NCBI RefSeq assembly: GCF_004345735.1
Contig: NZ_SLXL01000004.1
Span: 62,001-126,000, forward strand
Length of the DNA stretch: 64,000 nt
Reading direction: 5' to 3'
DNA from: Rhodovulum adriaticum
GTDB lineage: Bacteria; Pseudomonadota; Alphaproteobacteria; Rhodobacterales; Rhodobacteraceae
Shown piece by piece: positions 21,310-31,615 of the stretch. Positions within the stretch are counted from its first letter, which is position 1. The number at the start of each line of letters is the position of its first letter. Below the pieces are notes generated by a model. The model did no database searches. It was given only the letters and a program-made list of their open reading frames with translations, and was not told where the DNA came from. The position numbers were made by a program, and so were the translations under genes.

Positions 21310-23477
21310 TGCGGCGGCTGTTGCTTTCCCTTGTCGCGCTCTGCGCACTGGCCCTGCCCGGTGCGGCGCAACAGGCGCCGGGCCCCGCGACGCTGATTGC
21401 CGACAGCATTTCGGTCGGTGAGATGTCCAACCTTGTCGCGGAAGGCAATGTCGAGGTTTTCCAAGACGGCGCCCGCCTTACCGCGCGGCGCATCGTCTAT
21501 GACCGCCGCGGCGAAACACTGGAAATCACCGGCCCGCTGACCCTGACCACCGGCGGCGAAACGGTCCTGCTGGCCGACAGCGCCGCGCTGTCGCCGGACC
21601 TGACCGAGGGCATCCTGCATTCCGCGCGCATGGTGCTACAGCAACAGGTCCAACTGGCCGCCGCCGACATCCGGCGCGTGTCGGACCGCTATACGGTCTT
21701 GGACCGCACCGTTGCCTCCTCTTGCCGGGTTTGCGAGATGTCCGAGGTTCCGCTGTGGCAGATCCGGGCGAAACGCATCGTGCACGACCAAGAGGAACGC
21801 CAACTCTATTTCGACCATGCGCGGCTGGAACTGGGGGGCTTGCCCATCTTCTATCTGCCGCGGCTGCGCCTGCCCGATCCCACGCTGAAGCGGGCAACCG
21901 GGTTCCTGGTGCCGGAACTGACCGCCAGCAACCGGCAGGGGACAGGGGTCAAGCTGCCCTATTTCATCGCGTTGGGACCGCATCGCGACCTGACCCTGAC
22001 CCCCCATGTCACGACCGGCGGCACCCGAACGCTGGGCCTGCGCTATCGCCAGGCGTTTGCCCGCGGCGACCTGGCCTTTGAGGGGGCGGTGACGCGCGAT
22101 GACCTGGTAACGGGGAAAACCCGCTATTACGCCTTCGTCGACGGTGAATTCGCCCTGCCCCGGGATTTCAAGCTGAGCTTCGACATCGAAACCACTTCGG
22201 ACCCGGCCTACCTGCTGGATTACGACTTTTCCGACAAGGACCGCCTGGACAGCGCCCTGACCCTGACCCGCGCCCGGCGGGACGAATTGATCTTTGCCGA
22301 GCTGGTACATTTCAAGTCGCTGCGCGACACCGAGACCAATGACACGATCCCCTCGGTCGTGGGCGATCTCAGCTATCGCCAACGCTTTGACCCGCCCGGC
22401 GGCATCGGTGGGATGTTCGGGCTGACGCTGTCCGCGCACGGGGCCTGGCGGCGATCGGACGATCCCCTGGACCTGCCGCTTGCCACCCCGTTCGGCGATC
22501 CCGACCCCTATGGGCAGGGCATGGATGTCGGACGGCTGAGTGCCAAGCTGGACTGGCAGGGGCGGCAGGTCGTCGGCGGCGGTCTGGTGCTGGGCGGAAT
22601 GGCGGAACTGGCGCTGGACCATTACACGGTCGCCGACGATGCCGCGCTGGCGGGCGATTACACGCGGCTAACGCCCGCAGCCGCCGCAGAGTTGCGCTGG
22701 CCCCTGGTGCGCAACGACGCCAACGGGGTCGGCCACCTGCTGGAGCCGGTCTTGCAACTGGCCTGGGCCGAGCGCGACACCAGCGGCATTCCCAACGACG
22801 ACAGCGTGCTGGTCGAGTTTGACGAGGGCAACCTCTTCTCGCTTACCCGGTTCGCGGGCGAAGATGTGCGCGAGTCGGGGCTGCGACTGAACGCGGGGCT
22901 GGGCTGGACGCGCTACGACCCTGCGGGCTGGTCGTTGTCGATGCTGGTCGGGCGCATCTGGCGCGAACGCGATGACGGCCAGTTCGCGGCCGGGTCCGGG
23001 CTGGACGGTCTGCGCTCTGACTGGCTGACCGCGCTGGAGCTGCAATTGCCCAGCAACCTGACGCTGGCCAACCGCGCGCTGCTGGACGATGACGGGGTGA
23101 CGCGATCGGACCTGCGGATCGACTGGCATTCCGACACGGTCAAACTAGGCTCCAGCCTGCTGTGGGCCGAGGCCAATATCGCTGAAAACAGCCTGACGGA
23201 TCGGTCCGAATGGGTGATGGACGCGGCCTATCGCTTTCGTGACAACTGGACCGCAGAGGCCGATTGGCGCTACGACTTCGTCGGGGGCGAGGCGGCCTCG
23301 GCCAGCCTGGGGCTGGAATACCGCAACGAGTGCATCGCGGTCGATCTTTCGCTCTCGCACCGCTTCACCTCATCCACTAGTGTGAAGCCATCGACAGATT
23401 TCGGCCTGACGCTTTCGCTGGGCGGCTTCGGCAGCGAAACCCGGGCCGCCACGGATACCCGGCGGTGCATGCGATGA
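21309..23477 (+). CDS. lptD: LPS-assembly outer-membrane protein LptD
   Basis: 722-aa OstA/Imp protein that inserts LPS into the outer leaflet of the outer membrane. Signal peptide of about 20 residues (MRRLLLSLVALCALALPGAA), an OstA/LptA-like domain (ISVGEMSNLVAEGNVEVFQDGARLTARRIVYD), then a beta-barrel rich in alternating aromatics. Cysteines in SSCRVCEM and near the C-terminus (NECIAV, RRCMR) could form the disulfides needed for barrel maturation, though spacing differs from E. coli. It overlaps lptG by 1 nt. Confidence 0.95.
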   Translation: MRRLLLSLVALCALALPGAAQQAPGPATLIADSISVGEMSNLVAEGNVEVFQDGARLTARRIVYDRRGETLEITGPLTLTTGGETVLLADSAALSPDLTEGILHSARMVLQQQVQLAAADIRRVSDRYTVLDRTVASSCRVCEMSEVPLWQIRAKRIVHDQEERQLYFDHARLELGGLPIFYLPRLRLPDPTLKRATGFLVPELTASNRQGTGVKLPYFIALGPHRDLTLTPHVTTGGTRTLGLRYRQAFARGDLAFEGAVTRDDLVTGKTRYYAFVDGEFALPRDFKLSFDIETTSDPAYLLDYDFSDKDRLDSALTLTRARRDELIFAELVHFKSLRDTETNDTIPSVVGDLSYRQRFDPPGGIGGMFGLTLSAHGAWRRSDDPLDLPLATPFGDPDPYGQGMDVGRLSAKLDWQGRQVVGGGLVLGGMAELALDHYTVADDAALAGDYTRLTPAAAAELRWPLVRNDANGVGHLLEPVLQLAWAERDTSGIPNDDSVLVEFDEGNLFSLTRFAGEDVRESGLRLNAGLGWTRYDPAGWSLSMLVGRIWRERDDGQFAAGSGLDGLRSDWLTALELQLPSNLTLANRALLDDDGVTRSDLRIDWHSDTVKLGSSLLWAEANIAENSLTDRSEWVMDAAYRFRDNWTAEADWRYDFVGGEAASASLGLEYRNECIAVDLSLSHRFTSSTSVKPSTDFGLTLSLGGFGSETRAATDTRRCMR

Positions 23478-23503
23478 GACCGGGGCGCAAACGGAGGTTG
23501 AGC

Positions 23504-24391
23504 ATGATGCGAATGACGGTTTGGCTGGCCGCGGCCGGAATGGCACTGTGGGCAACGGGGACGGCAGCGCAACAGGGTGGCCCCTTTGCACCGCGCCTGA
23601 TCGTCAACGAAAGCGCGGTCACCAATTTCGAGATCGACCAGCGCCTGCGGTTCCTGACCATCCTGGGCGCCCCTGCTGAAATGCGCAACAACGTGTTGCA
23701 GATCCTGACCGACGAACGGTTGCAGATGCAGGCCGCCAAGCGGCTGGGCGTGATGCCCGAAGAAGAGGCCGTGCGCAGCGGGATGGAGGAATTCGCCGCC
23801 CGCGCCAACATGACCCCCGAGCAGCTGGTCACCGCGCTTGGGCAGCAGGGCATCGCCCCCGAAACCTTCCGCGATTTCGTGGCCTCCGGCATCGCATGGC
23901 GGCAAGTGGTGCGCAGCCGTTTCGGGCCGCGCCTGCAGATCACCGAAGCCGAGATCGACCGCGCCATCGCACGGGCGGCAGAGGGCGGGCCGCGCACCGT
24001 TGCGGTGGAATACGCCCTCTTTACCATGCCCGGCAAGACCCGCGCCGACGCCGAAAGGGTGCGCGCGCGCGTGGATACCTGCGACGACCTGTTCGGCGAG
24101 GCGCTGGATGCACCGCAGGACCGGCTGATCCGCGAAACCCGGGCCGTGGCCGATCTGCCTGCGGATATCGCCGGCCAGATCGGGCGACTGGATGCCGGCG
24201 AAAGCACCCTGGCGCTGAGCACGCCGCAGGCTGCGGTCCTGCTGATGGTCTGCGGCCGCACCCCCGCGCTCGGGGATGCCGAGGTCGACCGCGGCCAGAT
24301 CCGCCAGCAACTGCAGAACCAGCGGCTGGTATCCTATGCCGACAGCTATCTGGCCGAACTGCGCGCCGACGCGATCATCCGCGAACCATGA
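23504..24391 (+). CDS. surA: SurA-like periplasmic chaperone / peptidyl-prolyl isomerase
   Basis: 295 aa with a signal peptide (MTVWLAAAGMALWATGTAA) and a SurA N-terminal domain (IVNESAVTNFEIDQRLRFLTILG, then two amphipathic helices). The C-terminal half is a divergent parvulin-like region (TVAVEYALFTMPGKTRADAERV ... LSTPQAAVLLMVCGR) with two cysteines; a canonical active site is not evident, so chaperone activity is more certain than isomerase activity. GGAGG lies 6 nt before ATG 23504; earlier in-frame methionines overlap the end of lptD. Position after lptD matches its expected role in LptD folding. Confidence 0.88.
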   Translation: MMRMTVWLAAAGMALWATGTAAQQGGPFAPRLIVNESAVTNFEIDQRLRFLTILGAPAEMRNNVLQILTDERLQMQAAKRLGVMPEEEAVRSGMEEFAARANMTPEQLVTALGQQGIAPETFRDFVASGIAWRQVVRSRFGPRLQITEAEIDRAIARAAEGGPRTVAVEYALFTMPGKTRADAERVRARVDTCDDLFGEALDAPQDRLIRETRAVADLPADIAGQIGRLDAGESTLALSTPQAAVLLMVCGRTPALGDAEVDRGQIRQQLQNQRLVSYADSYLAELRADAIIREP

Positions 24392-25362
24392 CCGACCGCC
24401 CCATCGTGATGAGCTGCGGCGAACCGGCCGGCATCGGCCCCGAGATCGCCGCCAAGGCCTGGGAGGTGCTGGGCGCGCGCCTGCCCTTTGCCTGGATCGG
24501 CGATCCGCGCCACCTGCCCGAGGGCACGCCGCACGCGGAAATCCACGATCCCGCACAGGCGCTGCACGTCGCGGCAACGGCGCTGCCGGTTCTGCGCCTG
24601 CCCTTCGCGGCGCCGGCCACGCCGGGCCGACCCGCCCCCGAGAACGCCGCCGGGGTGATAGAGGCCATCGCGCGCGGCGTGGATCTGGTGCAACGGGGAA
24701 GCGCCAGCGCCCTGTGCACCGCCCCCATCCACAAAAAGGCGCTGCAGGACGGCGCGGGTTTCGCCCATCCCGGCCATACCGAATACCTGGCCCATCTGGC
24801 GGGCGTGGATCGAGTGGTGATGATGCTGGCCTGCGAGGCGCTGCGAGTGGTGCCGGTCACGATTCATATCGCCCTGCGCGACGTGCCCGGCGCCCTGACC
24901 ACCGACCTGCTGTCCGACACGATCCGCATCACCCATGCCGCCCTGATCCGCGATTTCGGGATCGAGACACCCCGCCTGGCCGTGGCCGGCCTGAACCCCC
25001 ATGCGGGCGAAGGCGGCGCGATGGGGCGCGAGGAAATCGAGATGATCGCCCCGCTGCTGGAGGGGCTGCGCGCCGAAGGGCTGGCAATTTCCGGTCCCCT
25101 GCCCGCCGACACGATGTTTCACCCAGAGGCACGGGCGGGCTATGACGCGGCGGTTTGCATGTATCACGACCAGGCGCTGATCCCGATCAAGACGCTGGAT
25201 TTCGCCCATGGGGTCAACGTGACCCTGGGCCTGCCCTTTATCCGAACCTCGCCCGATCACGGAACCGCCTTCGATATCGCGGGGACCGGGCAGGCAGATC
25301 CCTCCAGCCTGATCGCCGCGCTGGAGATGGCGCGCGACATGGCACGGGCGCGCGGCGCATGA
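24388..25362 (+). CDS. pdxA: 4-hydroxythreonine-4-phosphate dehydrogenase
   Basis: NAD-dependent enzyme of the DXP-dependent pyridoxal-phosphate pathway. 324 aa. PdxA features: [13 protein letters not shown] at the N-terminus, [11 protein letters not shown], the metal-ligand regions GHTEYLA and [11 protein letters not shown], and [14 protein letters not shown]. The ATG overlaps the surA stop (ATGA). Conserved place between surA and rsmA. Confidence 0.96.
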   Translation: MTDRPIVMSCGEPAGIGPEIAAKAWEVLGARLPFAWIGDPRHLPEGTPHAEIHDPAQALHVAATALPVLRLPFAAPATPGRPAPENAAGVIEAIARGVDLVQRGSASALCTAPIHKKALQDGAGFAHPGHTEYLAHLAGVDRVVMMLACEALRVVPVTIHIALRDVPGALTTDLLSDTIRITHAALIRDFGIETPRLAVAGLNPHAGEGGAMGREEIEMIAPLLEGLRAEGLAISGPLPADTMFHPEARAGYDAAVCMYHDQALIPIKTLDFAHGVNVTLGLPFIRTSPDHGTAFDIAGTGQADPSSLIAALEMARDMARARGA

Positions 25363-25410
25363 ACGGCGCGCCTTGTGGCACGCGGCCGGGCGTTTGCCAC
25401 CCCCGGACCC

Positions 25411-25440
25411 CCGGCGGGTATTTTTGCCAAGAAGAAGGAG
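25411..25440 (+). repeat. Dispersed intergenic element, copy 1 (before rsmA)
   Basis: CCGGCGGGTATTTTTGCCAA followed by GAAGAAGGAG. It matches the pattern GGGTATTTNNNCCAAGAAGA seen at 48371-48400, 58925-58946 and 58994-59020. In this copy the purine-rich right end supplies the Shine-Dalgarno of rsmA, 7 nt before its GTG. Confidence 0.75.
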
Positions 25441-25447
25441 AGCCGCG

Positions 25448-26287
25448 GTGAGTGCCATCGACGGTCTGCCCCCCCTGCGCGAGGTGATCGCAACCCACGA
25501 GCTGAGCGCGAAGAAATCGCTGGGGCAGAACTTCTTGCTGGACCTGAACCTGACCGCCAAGATCGCGCGGGCCGCGGGCGATCTGGGCGGCGCCGACGTA
25601 CTGGAGATCGGGCCGGGTCCGGGCGGACTGACCCGGGGCCTGTTGTCCGAGGGCGCGCGCCGCGTGCTGGCAGTGGAGAAGGACGCGCGATGCCTGCCCG
25701 CACTGGACGAGATATCGGCCACCTATCCCGGGCGCTTGGAGGTGATCAACGCCGATGCGCTGGCGCTGGACCCGCTGGCGCATCTGACCCCGCCGATCAA
25801 AGTTGTGGCGAACCTGCCCTATAACGTGGGCACGGAATTGCTGGTGCGCTGGCTGACGCCGCCTGCATGGCCGCCCTTTTGGGACAGCCTGACGCTGATG
25901 TTCCAGCGCGAGGTTGCCGAGCGGATCGTGGCCGCGCCGGGATCCAAGGCCTATGGCCGGTTGGCGGTTCTGGCGCAATGGCGTTGCGAGGCGCGGATCG
26001 CGATGCGCCTGCCGCCCGAGGCCTTTACCCCGCCGCCCAAGGTTGCCTCGGCGGTGGTGCACCTGACCGCCCTGCCGGCGCCGCGCTATCCCGCCGATCC
26101 GGCGGTTCTGGAACGGGTGGTGGCAGCGGCCTTTGGCCAGCGGCGCAAGATGCTGCGGGCCAGCCTGAAGGGGCTGGCCCCCGATATCGAGAGCGTTCTG
26201 CAAGATGCGGGAATCGCGCCCACCGATCGCGCCGAACAGGTGCCGGTAGAGGGGTTCTGTACCCTGACCCGGGCGCTGGCGCCCTAG
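25448..26287 (+). CDS. rsmA: 16S rRNA (adenine1518/1519-N6)-dimethyltransferase
   Basis: KsgA; dimethylates two adjacent adenosines in the 3' hairpin of 16S rRNA during small-subunit maturation. 279 aa. Motifs: [16 protein letters not shown]-binding [15 protein letters not shown], catalytic-motif [13 protein letters not shown], and [17 protein letters not shown] 25448 with AAGGAG upstream is chosen over an in-frame extension that runs into the intergenic repeat. Last gene of the lpt-surA-pdxA operon, after an 85-nt gap. Confidence 0.96.
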   Translation: MSAIDGLPPLREVIATHELSAKKSLGQNFLLDLNLTAKIARAAGDLGGADVLEIGPGPGGLTRGLLSEGARRVLAVEKDARCLPALDEISATYPGRLEVINADALALDPLAHLTPPIKVVANLPYNVGTELLVRWLTPPAWPPFWDSLTLMFQREVAERIVAAPGSKAYGRLAVLAQWRCEARIAMRLPPEAFTPPPKVASAVVHLTALPAPRYPADPAVLERVVAAAFGQRRKMLRASLKGLAPDIESVLQDAGIAPTDRAEQVPVEGFCTLTRALAP

Positions 26288-26310
26288 GCAACACAGTGCG
26301 GCGGGCGGCG

Positions 26311-26910
26311 TTATTCCGCGGCCGGGGCCTCGTCCGGGGTGGACGCGGACGGCGTGTCGTCTTCGCCAGTGCCATCCTCATCGGCTTTCGCGGCCTTCGC
26401 CTTGCCCCGGGGGCGCGGGGCGCGGCGCGGGCGGCTGGCCGGTTTTTCCTCGGGGGTTTCGACCAGCGCGCTGTCCTCGCCACCCTCGTTCAGGTCGATC
26501 ACATCGGCCCCGCCATCGGTTCCCGACGCGTCAGCGGCCGGCTTGTCCGGCTGGGTGTCCTGATTGCGCGGGGCGCCCTGATCCTCGTCACCGGAATCAT
26601 CGCGCGGGCGGCGTTGCTCGCGCGCCTGGGCCTCTTGCTGGTCGCGGTCGCGCTTGGCCTCCTGGCTGCGCTGCGCCTCGCCCAGCAGGCGGGCGTAATG
26701 CTCGGCGTGCTGCTGGAAGTTTTCGGCCGCGATGCGATCGTTGCCCAGCTGCGCATCACGGGCAAGCTGATTGTACTTGTCGATGATCTGCTGCGGCGTG
26801 CCGCGCACCTTGCCCTCGGGGCCCGAACTGTCAAAGACGCGGTTGACGATGTTGCCCATCGACCGCGAGCGGTTGGACTTCGAGCGCGAACGTGACTTGG
26901 ATGATCTCAT
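26311..26910 (-). CDS. DUF4167 domain protein
   Basis: 199 aa. Starts with a very basic, Ser/Arg-rich stretch (MRSSKSRSRSKSNRSRS), then the DUF4167 core, roughly residues 18-80, with MGNIVNRVFDSSGPEGKVRG and NQLARDAQLGNDRIAAENFQQHAEHY, then an acidic, proline/alanine-rich low-complexity tail with basic patches. The composition suggests RNA or ribosome association but no role has been shown to my knowledge. It follows prfA-prmC on the same strand with a 242-nt gap, a neighbourhood conserved in Alphaproteobacteria. Confidence 0.88.
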   Translation of the reverse strand: MRSSKSRSRSKSNRSRSMGNIVNRVFDSSGPEGKVRGTPQQIIDKYNQLARDAQLGNDRIAAENFQQHAEHYARLLGEAQRSQEAKRDRDQQEAQAREQRRPRDDSGDEDQGAPRNQDTQPDKPAADASGTDGGADVIDLNEGGEDSALVETPEEKPASRPRRAPRPRGKAKAAKADEDGTGEDDTPSASTPDEAPAAE

Positions 26911-27152
26911 GCGTTTACTGGTTTCCAGCCTAGTTGGCGTTATCGAGCGGGCGCCGCACCGCGGGGGGCGGATCGCGCGGCCCCGTCCGGCGGTTTACAT
27001 GCCGACATGTGTCAGGCTTGCCCTGCGCCGCGGGCCAACAAGGCCCCTCCAAGCGCAGGAACGACTAAGCACGCCCCCAAAGGCGAGACAAGAGGAAAAT
27101 ACATCCGGTGCGGCCATTTGACAAAAGATGCGTCTGGCCTGTCGCATAACGG

Positions 27153-27989
27153 TTACGCTTCACGGACGGTGAGGCGGGCCTCGACCACCCGATCCCTGTT
27201 ATCAAGGTCGGGATGCATGGCCACGATGTCAAGCCCGACAGCGGCCAGGATCGCCTGGACATCGGCGGCCTGGGTCGCGCCGATCTCGACCAGAAGGCGG
27301 CCGCCGGGGGCCAGCACACGCCCTGCCCCGGCGGCAATGGCGCGATAGGCGGTCAGCCCGTCGGCGCCGTCACTCAGCGCAGCTTGCGGTTCGTGGGAGA
27401 GCTCCGGCGCAAGAGCGGGCATTTCGGCGGCGGCAATATAGGGCGGGTTGGACACGACCAGATCGAACCGGCCCGTGACATCGGCAAACCAGTCCGATTG
27501 CAGGAACCGTGCCGTTTCAATGCCCAGCCGGGCGGCATTGTCACGGGCAACCGCCAACGCATCGGCAGAGATGTCCACGCCCAGCCCCGCGCTGCCGGGC
27601 CGTTCGGCCAGCAGCGACAACAGGATGCACCCCGACCCAGTGCCAAGATCCAGCACGGTTTGGAACGGCGCGGCCAGTGCCGCGGCAATCAGCGTTTCGG
27701 TTTCGGGGCGCGGGTCCAGAACATCCGGCGTGACGCGGAAATCCCGTCCATAAAAGGCGCGGGTGCCGGTGATGTGCGAAACGGGTTCGCGGGCGCAACG
27801 GCGGGCAAGCGCCTGGTCCAGCCGCGCCGCTGCCGCCGGGGCCAGCGGTTCGGGCAGGACCAGTGTCAAACGACCGGGCGCAATCCCCAGAGCATGGGCC
27901 AGCAGCCGCCTTGCATCGCGGGGGGCATCGGGCACGCGCGCATCCCGCAGCCGGGCCACCGCCGCGGCCAGCGCCTGGCTTCCGGTCAC
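27153..27989 (-). CDS. prmC: Release factor glutamine methyltransferase PrmC
   Basis: Methylates the glutamine of the GGQ motif in release factors 1 and 2. 278 aa. Substrate-binding NPPY is present in [19 protein letters not shown]-binding [15 protein letters not shown] and [10 protein letters not shown] upstream are family markers. GTG 27989 overlaps the prfA stop (GTGA), coupling the modifying enzyme to its substrate. Confidence 0.96.
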   Translation of the reverse strand: MTGSQALAAAVARLRDARVPDAPRDARRLLAHALGIAPGRLTLVLPEPLAPAAAARLDQALARRCAREPVSHITGTRAFYGRDFRVTPDVLDPRPETETLIAAALAAPFQTVLDLGTGSGCILLSLLAERPGSAGLGVDISADALAVARDNAARLGIETARFLQSDWFADVTGRFDLVVSNPPYIAAAEMPALAPELSHEPQAALSDGADGLTAYRAIAAGAGRVLAPGGRLLVEIGATQAADVQAILAAVGLDIVAMHPDLDNRDRVVEARLTVREA

Positions 27990-29038
27990 GACTCCATCTC
28001 GGCCAGTTGTGCGGCCTGGTCGTCCGCGATCAGGGCATCGATCACCTCATCCAGGTCGCCGGCCATGACCTGATCCAGCTTGTAAAGCGTCAGGTTGATG
28101 CGATGGTCGGTCATCCGGCCCTGGGGAAAATTGTAGGTGCGGATACGTTCCGAGCGATCGCCGGACCCCACCTGTGACTTGCGCGCCGCGGCGCGTTCCT
28201 CGGCGGCCTTGCGCCGCTCCAGGTCGAACAGCCGCGCGCGCAGCACCGACATGGCGGCGGCACGGTTCTGGTGCTGCGATTTCTCGGAACTGGTCACGAC
28301 GATCCCGGTGGGCAGGTGGGTGATGCGCACGGCGGAATCGGTGGTGTTCACGTGCTGGCCGCCCGCGCCGCTGGCGCGCATGGTGTCGATGCGAATGTCG
28401 TTTTGCGCGATGTCGATATCCACATCCTCGGCCTCTGGCAGGACCGCGACGGTGGCGGCAGAGGTATGGATGCGCCCGCCGGATTCGGTTTCGGGCACGC
28501 GCTGGACGCGGTGCACGCCGGATTCGTATTTCAGCCGGGCAAAGACCCCCTCGCCCTGGATGCGGGCCATCACCTCCTTGATGCCGCCCAGTTCGGTCTG
28601 GTTCTCCTCCAGGATGGAAAAGCTCCAACCGCGCGCCTCGGCATAGCGCTGGTACATGCGCAGCAGATCACCGGCGAACAGCGCGGCCTCTTCGCCGCCC
28701 GTTCCGGGGCGGATCTCGACGATGGCGGGGCGGGCATCGGCCGCATCGCGGGGCAGCAGGGCCAGGCGCAGGGCCTGTTCCAGCTCTGGCAAACGGTCGC
28801 GCAGGGCGGGCAGTTCTTCCTCGGCCAGGGTGCGCATTTCCGGGTCGTCCAGCATCGCCTCGGCCTCGGCGATATCGTCCAGCAGGCCGCGGTAATCGGC
28901 GATGCGTTCGACAACCGGCCTCAGTTCCGCGTATTCGCGCCCCAGCTGGGCGAAATCCCCCGACGCCCCTTCGGCAAGCCGGGCCTCAAGGAATTCGAAC
29001 CGCTGGGTGATCTGATCGAGTTTATCTAGGGGGACCAT
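27986..29038 (-). CDS. prfA: Peptide chain release factor 1
   Basis: 350-aa RF1, which terminates translation at UAA and UAG. The GGQ hydrolysis motif is in [14 protein letters not shown], and the anticodon-like tripeptide is PET in [16 protein letters not shown], placing it in RF1 (PxT) rather than RF2 (SPF). [20 protein letters not shown] is also characteristic. Overlaps prmC by 4 nt. Confidence 0.97.
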   Translation of the reverse strand: MVPLDKLDQITQRFEFLEARLAEGASGDFAQLGREYAELRPVVERIADYRGLLDDIAEAEAMLDDPEMRTLAEEELPALRDRLPELEQALRLALLPRDAADARPAIVEIRPGTGGEEAALFAGDLLRMYQRYAEARGWSFSILEENQTELGGIKEVMARIQGEGVFARLKYESGVHRVQRVPETESGGRIHTSAATVAVLPEAEDVDIDIAQNDIRIDTMRASGAGGQHVNTTDSAVRITHLPTGIVVTSSEKSQHQNRAAAMSVLRARLFDLERRKAAEERAAARKSQVGSGDRSERIRTYNFPQGRMTDHRINLTLYKLDQVMAGDLDEVIDALIADDQAAQLAEMES

Positions 29039-29068
29039 GACGCTTCCTCGCCCGAAGGCGCGGCGCGG

Positions 29069-29539
29069 TCAAGGGGCCAGCCGTTGCTCTAGCGCGACCT
29101 GCCAGCGGGCCATGCGCGCCGCGTTCACCCCCAGGTCGGAATAGCCGTACCGCGCGCGGGAAAAGGCCGCGTAGGTCGCCCCGCCCTCTACCGGCACGAC
29201 CTTGATGGAGATGTAGTCGGGAAAGGCCCACAGCGCGGAACGCTGAACAAAGGTCTGCCACAGCGCATCCGGCGCCCCGGCGATCCGTTTGGTATTCGGT
29301 TCGGCAAGGGCCACCGAGGCAAGGGCAATTGCCAGGGCCTTGGGCGGCACGTCGTAGACCGGGGCCGAGTCGTCCCCCCCCTCGGGCCGGATCAGCACGG
29401 CGTTGGGGCTGCGCGGCTTGACCGCGGTCAGGGGATCGACATGCCAGCGGTCGGGATCGTCGGGAACCATGCGGAAATAGAAGGCGCCCGCCAGCCCTGC
29501 GGCGGCGATTACCGCAATCAGAAAAATCAGGATTTTCAT
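29069..29539 (-). CDS. DUF1499 family membrane-anchored protein
   Basis: 156 aa. One N-terminal hydrophobic helix (KILIFLIAVIAAAGLAGAFYF), then a DUF1499-type domain with SPNAVLIRP, QTFVQRSALWAFPDYISIKVV and YGYSDLGVNAARMARWQVAL. Probably anchored in the inner membrane with the domain outside; no activity is known for the family. ATG 29539 is chosen since the hydrophobic segment starts there. It sits 30 nt downstream of prfA's start on the same strand, so prfA is the next gene of the same transcription direction. Confidence 0.8.
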   Translation of the reverse strand: MKILIFLIAVIAAAGLAGAFYFRMVPDDPDRWHVDPLTAVKPRSPNAVLIRPEGGDDSAPVYDVPPKALAIALASVALAEPNTKRIAGAPDALWQTFVQRSALWAFPDYISIKVVPVEGGATYAAFSRARYGYSDLGVNAARMARWQVALEQRLAP

Positions 29540-29668
29540 CAGGTTTCCCCCGTTCGCGCGGCATTCTGCCAAGGCGTTAGCCTAGCGGGTTTGCGCGCGA
29601 GGGCCAGACATACTTTACATCCGCCCGCGCTTTTGCCCAAGTCGCCCCATCTGCGCAAGGAGGCCCCG

Positions 29669-30502
29669 ATGACCCGTTCCCCGTCCGACGCCCTGGTTCA
29701 CGATCCCAAGGGCGGCCTGCCGCGTTTGCTGGAAATCATGCGCCGGCTGCGCGACCCCGAAACCGGCTGCCCCTGGGACATCGAGCAGGATTTCACCTCG
29801 ATCGCGCCCTACACAATCGAAGAGGCCTATGAGGTCGCCGACGCCATCGAGCGCCAGGCCTGGGACGAGTTGGAGGGGGAGCTGGGCGACCTGCTGTTGC
29901 AGACCGTCTATCATACGCAGATGGGCGAGGAAGCGGGGCTGTTCACCTTTGACACGGTCGCCAATGCCATCGCCGACAAGATGGTCGCCCGCCATCCCCA
30001 TGTTTTTGGCGCGGACAGCCGGGACAAGTCCGCCGACCAGCAGACCCGCGACTGGGAAACGATCAAGGCGCGGGAGCGGGCCGCCAAACGTGCCCATGGC
30101 GTGCTGGACGACGTGGCGCTGGCGCTGCCGGCGCTGACCCGTGCGGTCAAACTGCAAAAGCGGGCCGCCCGGGTGGGGTTTGACTGGCCCGAGGTTGGAC
30201 AGGTCGTGGACAAGATCGCCGAAGAGGCCCGCGAACTGGCCGAGGCCCGGGACACCATGAGCCAGGCCGAGGTCGAAGAGGAATTCGGCGACATGCTGTT
30301 TGCCGTGGCGAACCTGGCCCGCCACCTGAAGGTCGAGCCGGAGGATGCGCTGCGCGCCGCCAATGCCAAGTTCAACCGCCGCTTTCGCGGGGTAGAGGCA
30401 AAGCTGGCCGCGCGTGGCAAGCGGCCAGAAGAGTCGGACCTGACAGAGATGGACAGCCTGTGGGACGAGGTGAAGGCAGAGGAACGCGGAAATTTAACCT
30501 GA
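29669..30502 (+). CDS. mazG: Nucleoside triphosphate pyrophosphohydrolase MazG
   Basis: 277-aa cytosolic all-alpha NTP pyrophosphatase with two tandem MazG domains. First: CPWDIEQDFTSIAPYTIEEAYEVADAIE and ELGDLLLQTVYH; second: IAEEARELAEA and EEEFGDMLFAVANLARHL, each with the acidic metal-binding pattern. AAGGAGG precedes ATG 29669. Removes non-canonical nucleotides or lowers ppGpp in characterised species. Confidence 0.95.
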   Translation: MTRSPSDALVHDPKGGLPRLLEIMRRLRDPETGCPWDIEQDFTSIAPYTIEEAYEVADAIERQAWDELEGELGDLLLQTVYHTQMGEEAGLFTFDTVANAIADKMVARHPHVFGADSRDKSADQQTRDWETIKARERAAKRAHGVLDDVALALPALTRAVKLQKRAARVGFDWPEVGQVVDKIAEEARELAEARDTMSQAEVEEEFGDMLFAVANLARHLKVEPEDALRAANAKFNRRFRGVEAKLAARGKRPEESDLTEMDSLWDEVKAEERGNLT

Positions 30503-30586
30503 GTGAAACAATCGACCATTGACCCGACAAATTCTCTCGGCTTTTATCCGCCTGGGAAACGCAATCGCGAAGAACAGGGAGATTCC

Positions 30587-31594
30587 ATGACGTTCCGCAC
30601 CCTTCTGATGGCCAGCACCGCTGCCGCGCTGCTGGCCCCCGCGGCACAGGCCGACGTGAACATCTATTCCTACCGCCAGCCGGAACTGATCCAGCCGATG
30701 CTGGACGCCTTTACCCAGGAAACCGGCATCCGCACCAATATCGCCTTCCTGAACAAGGGGCTGGTGGAGCGGCTGCAGGCCGAGGGCGACCGCAGCCCCG
30801 CCGATATCATCCTGACGACCGACATCTCGCGCCTTTCGGCAGCCGTCGCCGCCGGCGTGACCCAGCCGGTCGACAGCGCGGTGCTGGAGGAAAACATCCC
30901 CGCCGCCTTTCGCGATCCGGGCGACCAGTGGTTCGGCCTGACGACCCGCGCCCGCATCGTCTACGCCAGCAAGGACCGCGTGGACCCGGCCGAGGTGACC
31001 ACCTACGAGGATCTGACCGATCCGAAATGGCAGGGGCGGATCTGTACCCGCTCGGGGACGCACCCCTATAACCTGGCGCTGGTCGCGGCGGTGATCCACC
31101 ACCACGGCGAAGAGGCCGCGAAGACGTGGCTGGAGGGCGTCAAGGCCAACCTTGCCCGCAAACCCCAGGGCAATGACCGCGCACAGGTCAAGGCGATCTG
31201 GGCCGGGGAATGCGACATCAGCCTGGGCAACACCTATTACATGGGCAAGATGCTGGAGGACGAGGAACAGCAAGACTGGGCCAACGCGGTGAACGTGCTG
31301 TTCCCCGAATTCCAGAACGGCGGCACCCATGTGAACGTCTCGGGCATCGCCATGACCCGCGCCGCGCCGAACCGCGACGACGCCCTGCAACTGATGGAGT
31401 TCCTGGCCTCGCCCCGGGCGCAGGCGCTGTATGCCGAGGTCAACCACGAATACCCTGTCAGCCCCACGACCGAGGCGTCCGACCTGGTGCAAAGCTGGGG
31501 CACGTTCACGCCTGACGACGTGAACCTGATGGACCTGGCCGCCCTGCGCGGTACAGCGCTGCGGCTGGTCGAAGAGGTCGATTTCGACGGCTGA
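30587..31594 (+). CDS. Periplasmic Fe(3+)-binding protein of an ABC transporter (orphan)
   Basis: 335 aa with a Sec signal peptide (TLLMASTAAALLAPAAQA) and the FbpA/FutA fold: VNIYSYRQPELIQPMLDAF, ERLQAEGDRSPADIILTTD, and the iron-coordinating tyrosine pair Tyr217-Tyr218 in ISLGNTYYMGK. Start ATG 30587 after CAGGGAGATT. No permease or ATPase gene follows; the next gene, cbbR, is convergent. It must work with a transporter encoded elsewhere. Confidence 0.9.
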   Translation: MTFRTLLMASTAAALLAPAAQADVNIYSYRQPELIQPMLDAFTQETGIRTNIAFLNKGLVERLQAEGDRSPADIILTTDISRLSAAVAAGVTQPVDSAVLEENIPAAFRDPGDQWFGLTTRARIVYASKDRVDPAEVTTYEDLTDPKWQGRICTRSGTHPYNLALVAAVIHHHGEEAAKTWLEGVKANLARKPQGNDRAQVKAIWAGECDISLGNTYYMGKMLEDEEQQDWANAVNVLFPEFQNGGTHVNVSGIAMTRAAPNRDDALQLMEFLASPRAQALYAEVNHEYPVSPTTEASDLVQSWGTFTPDDVNLMDLAALRGTALRLVEEVDFDG

Positions 31595-31615
31595 GCCGCC
31601 CCGCGGCATGCAGGA

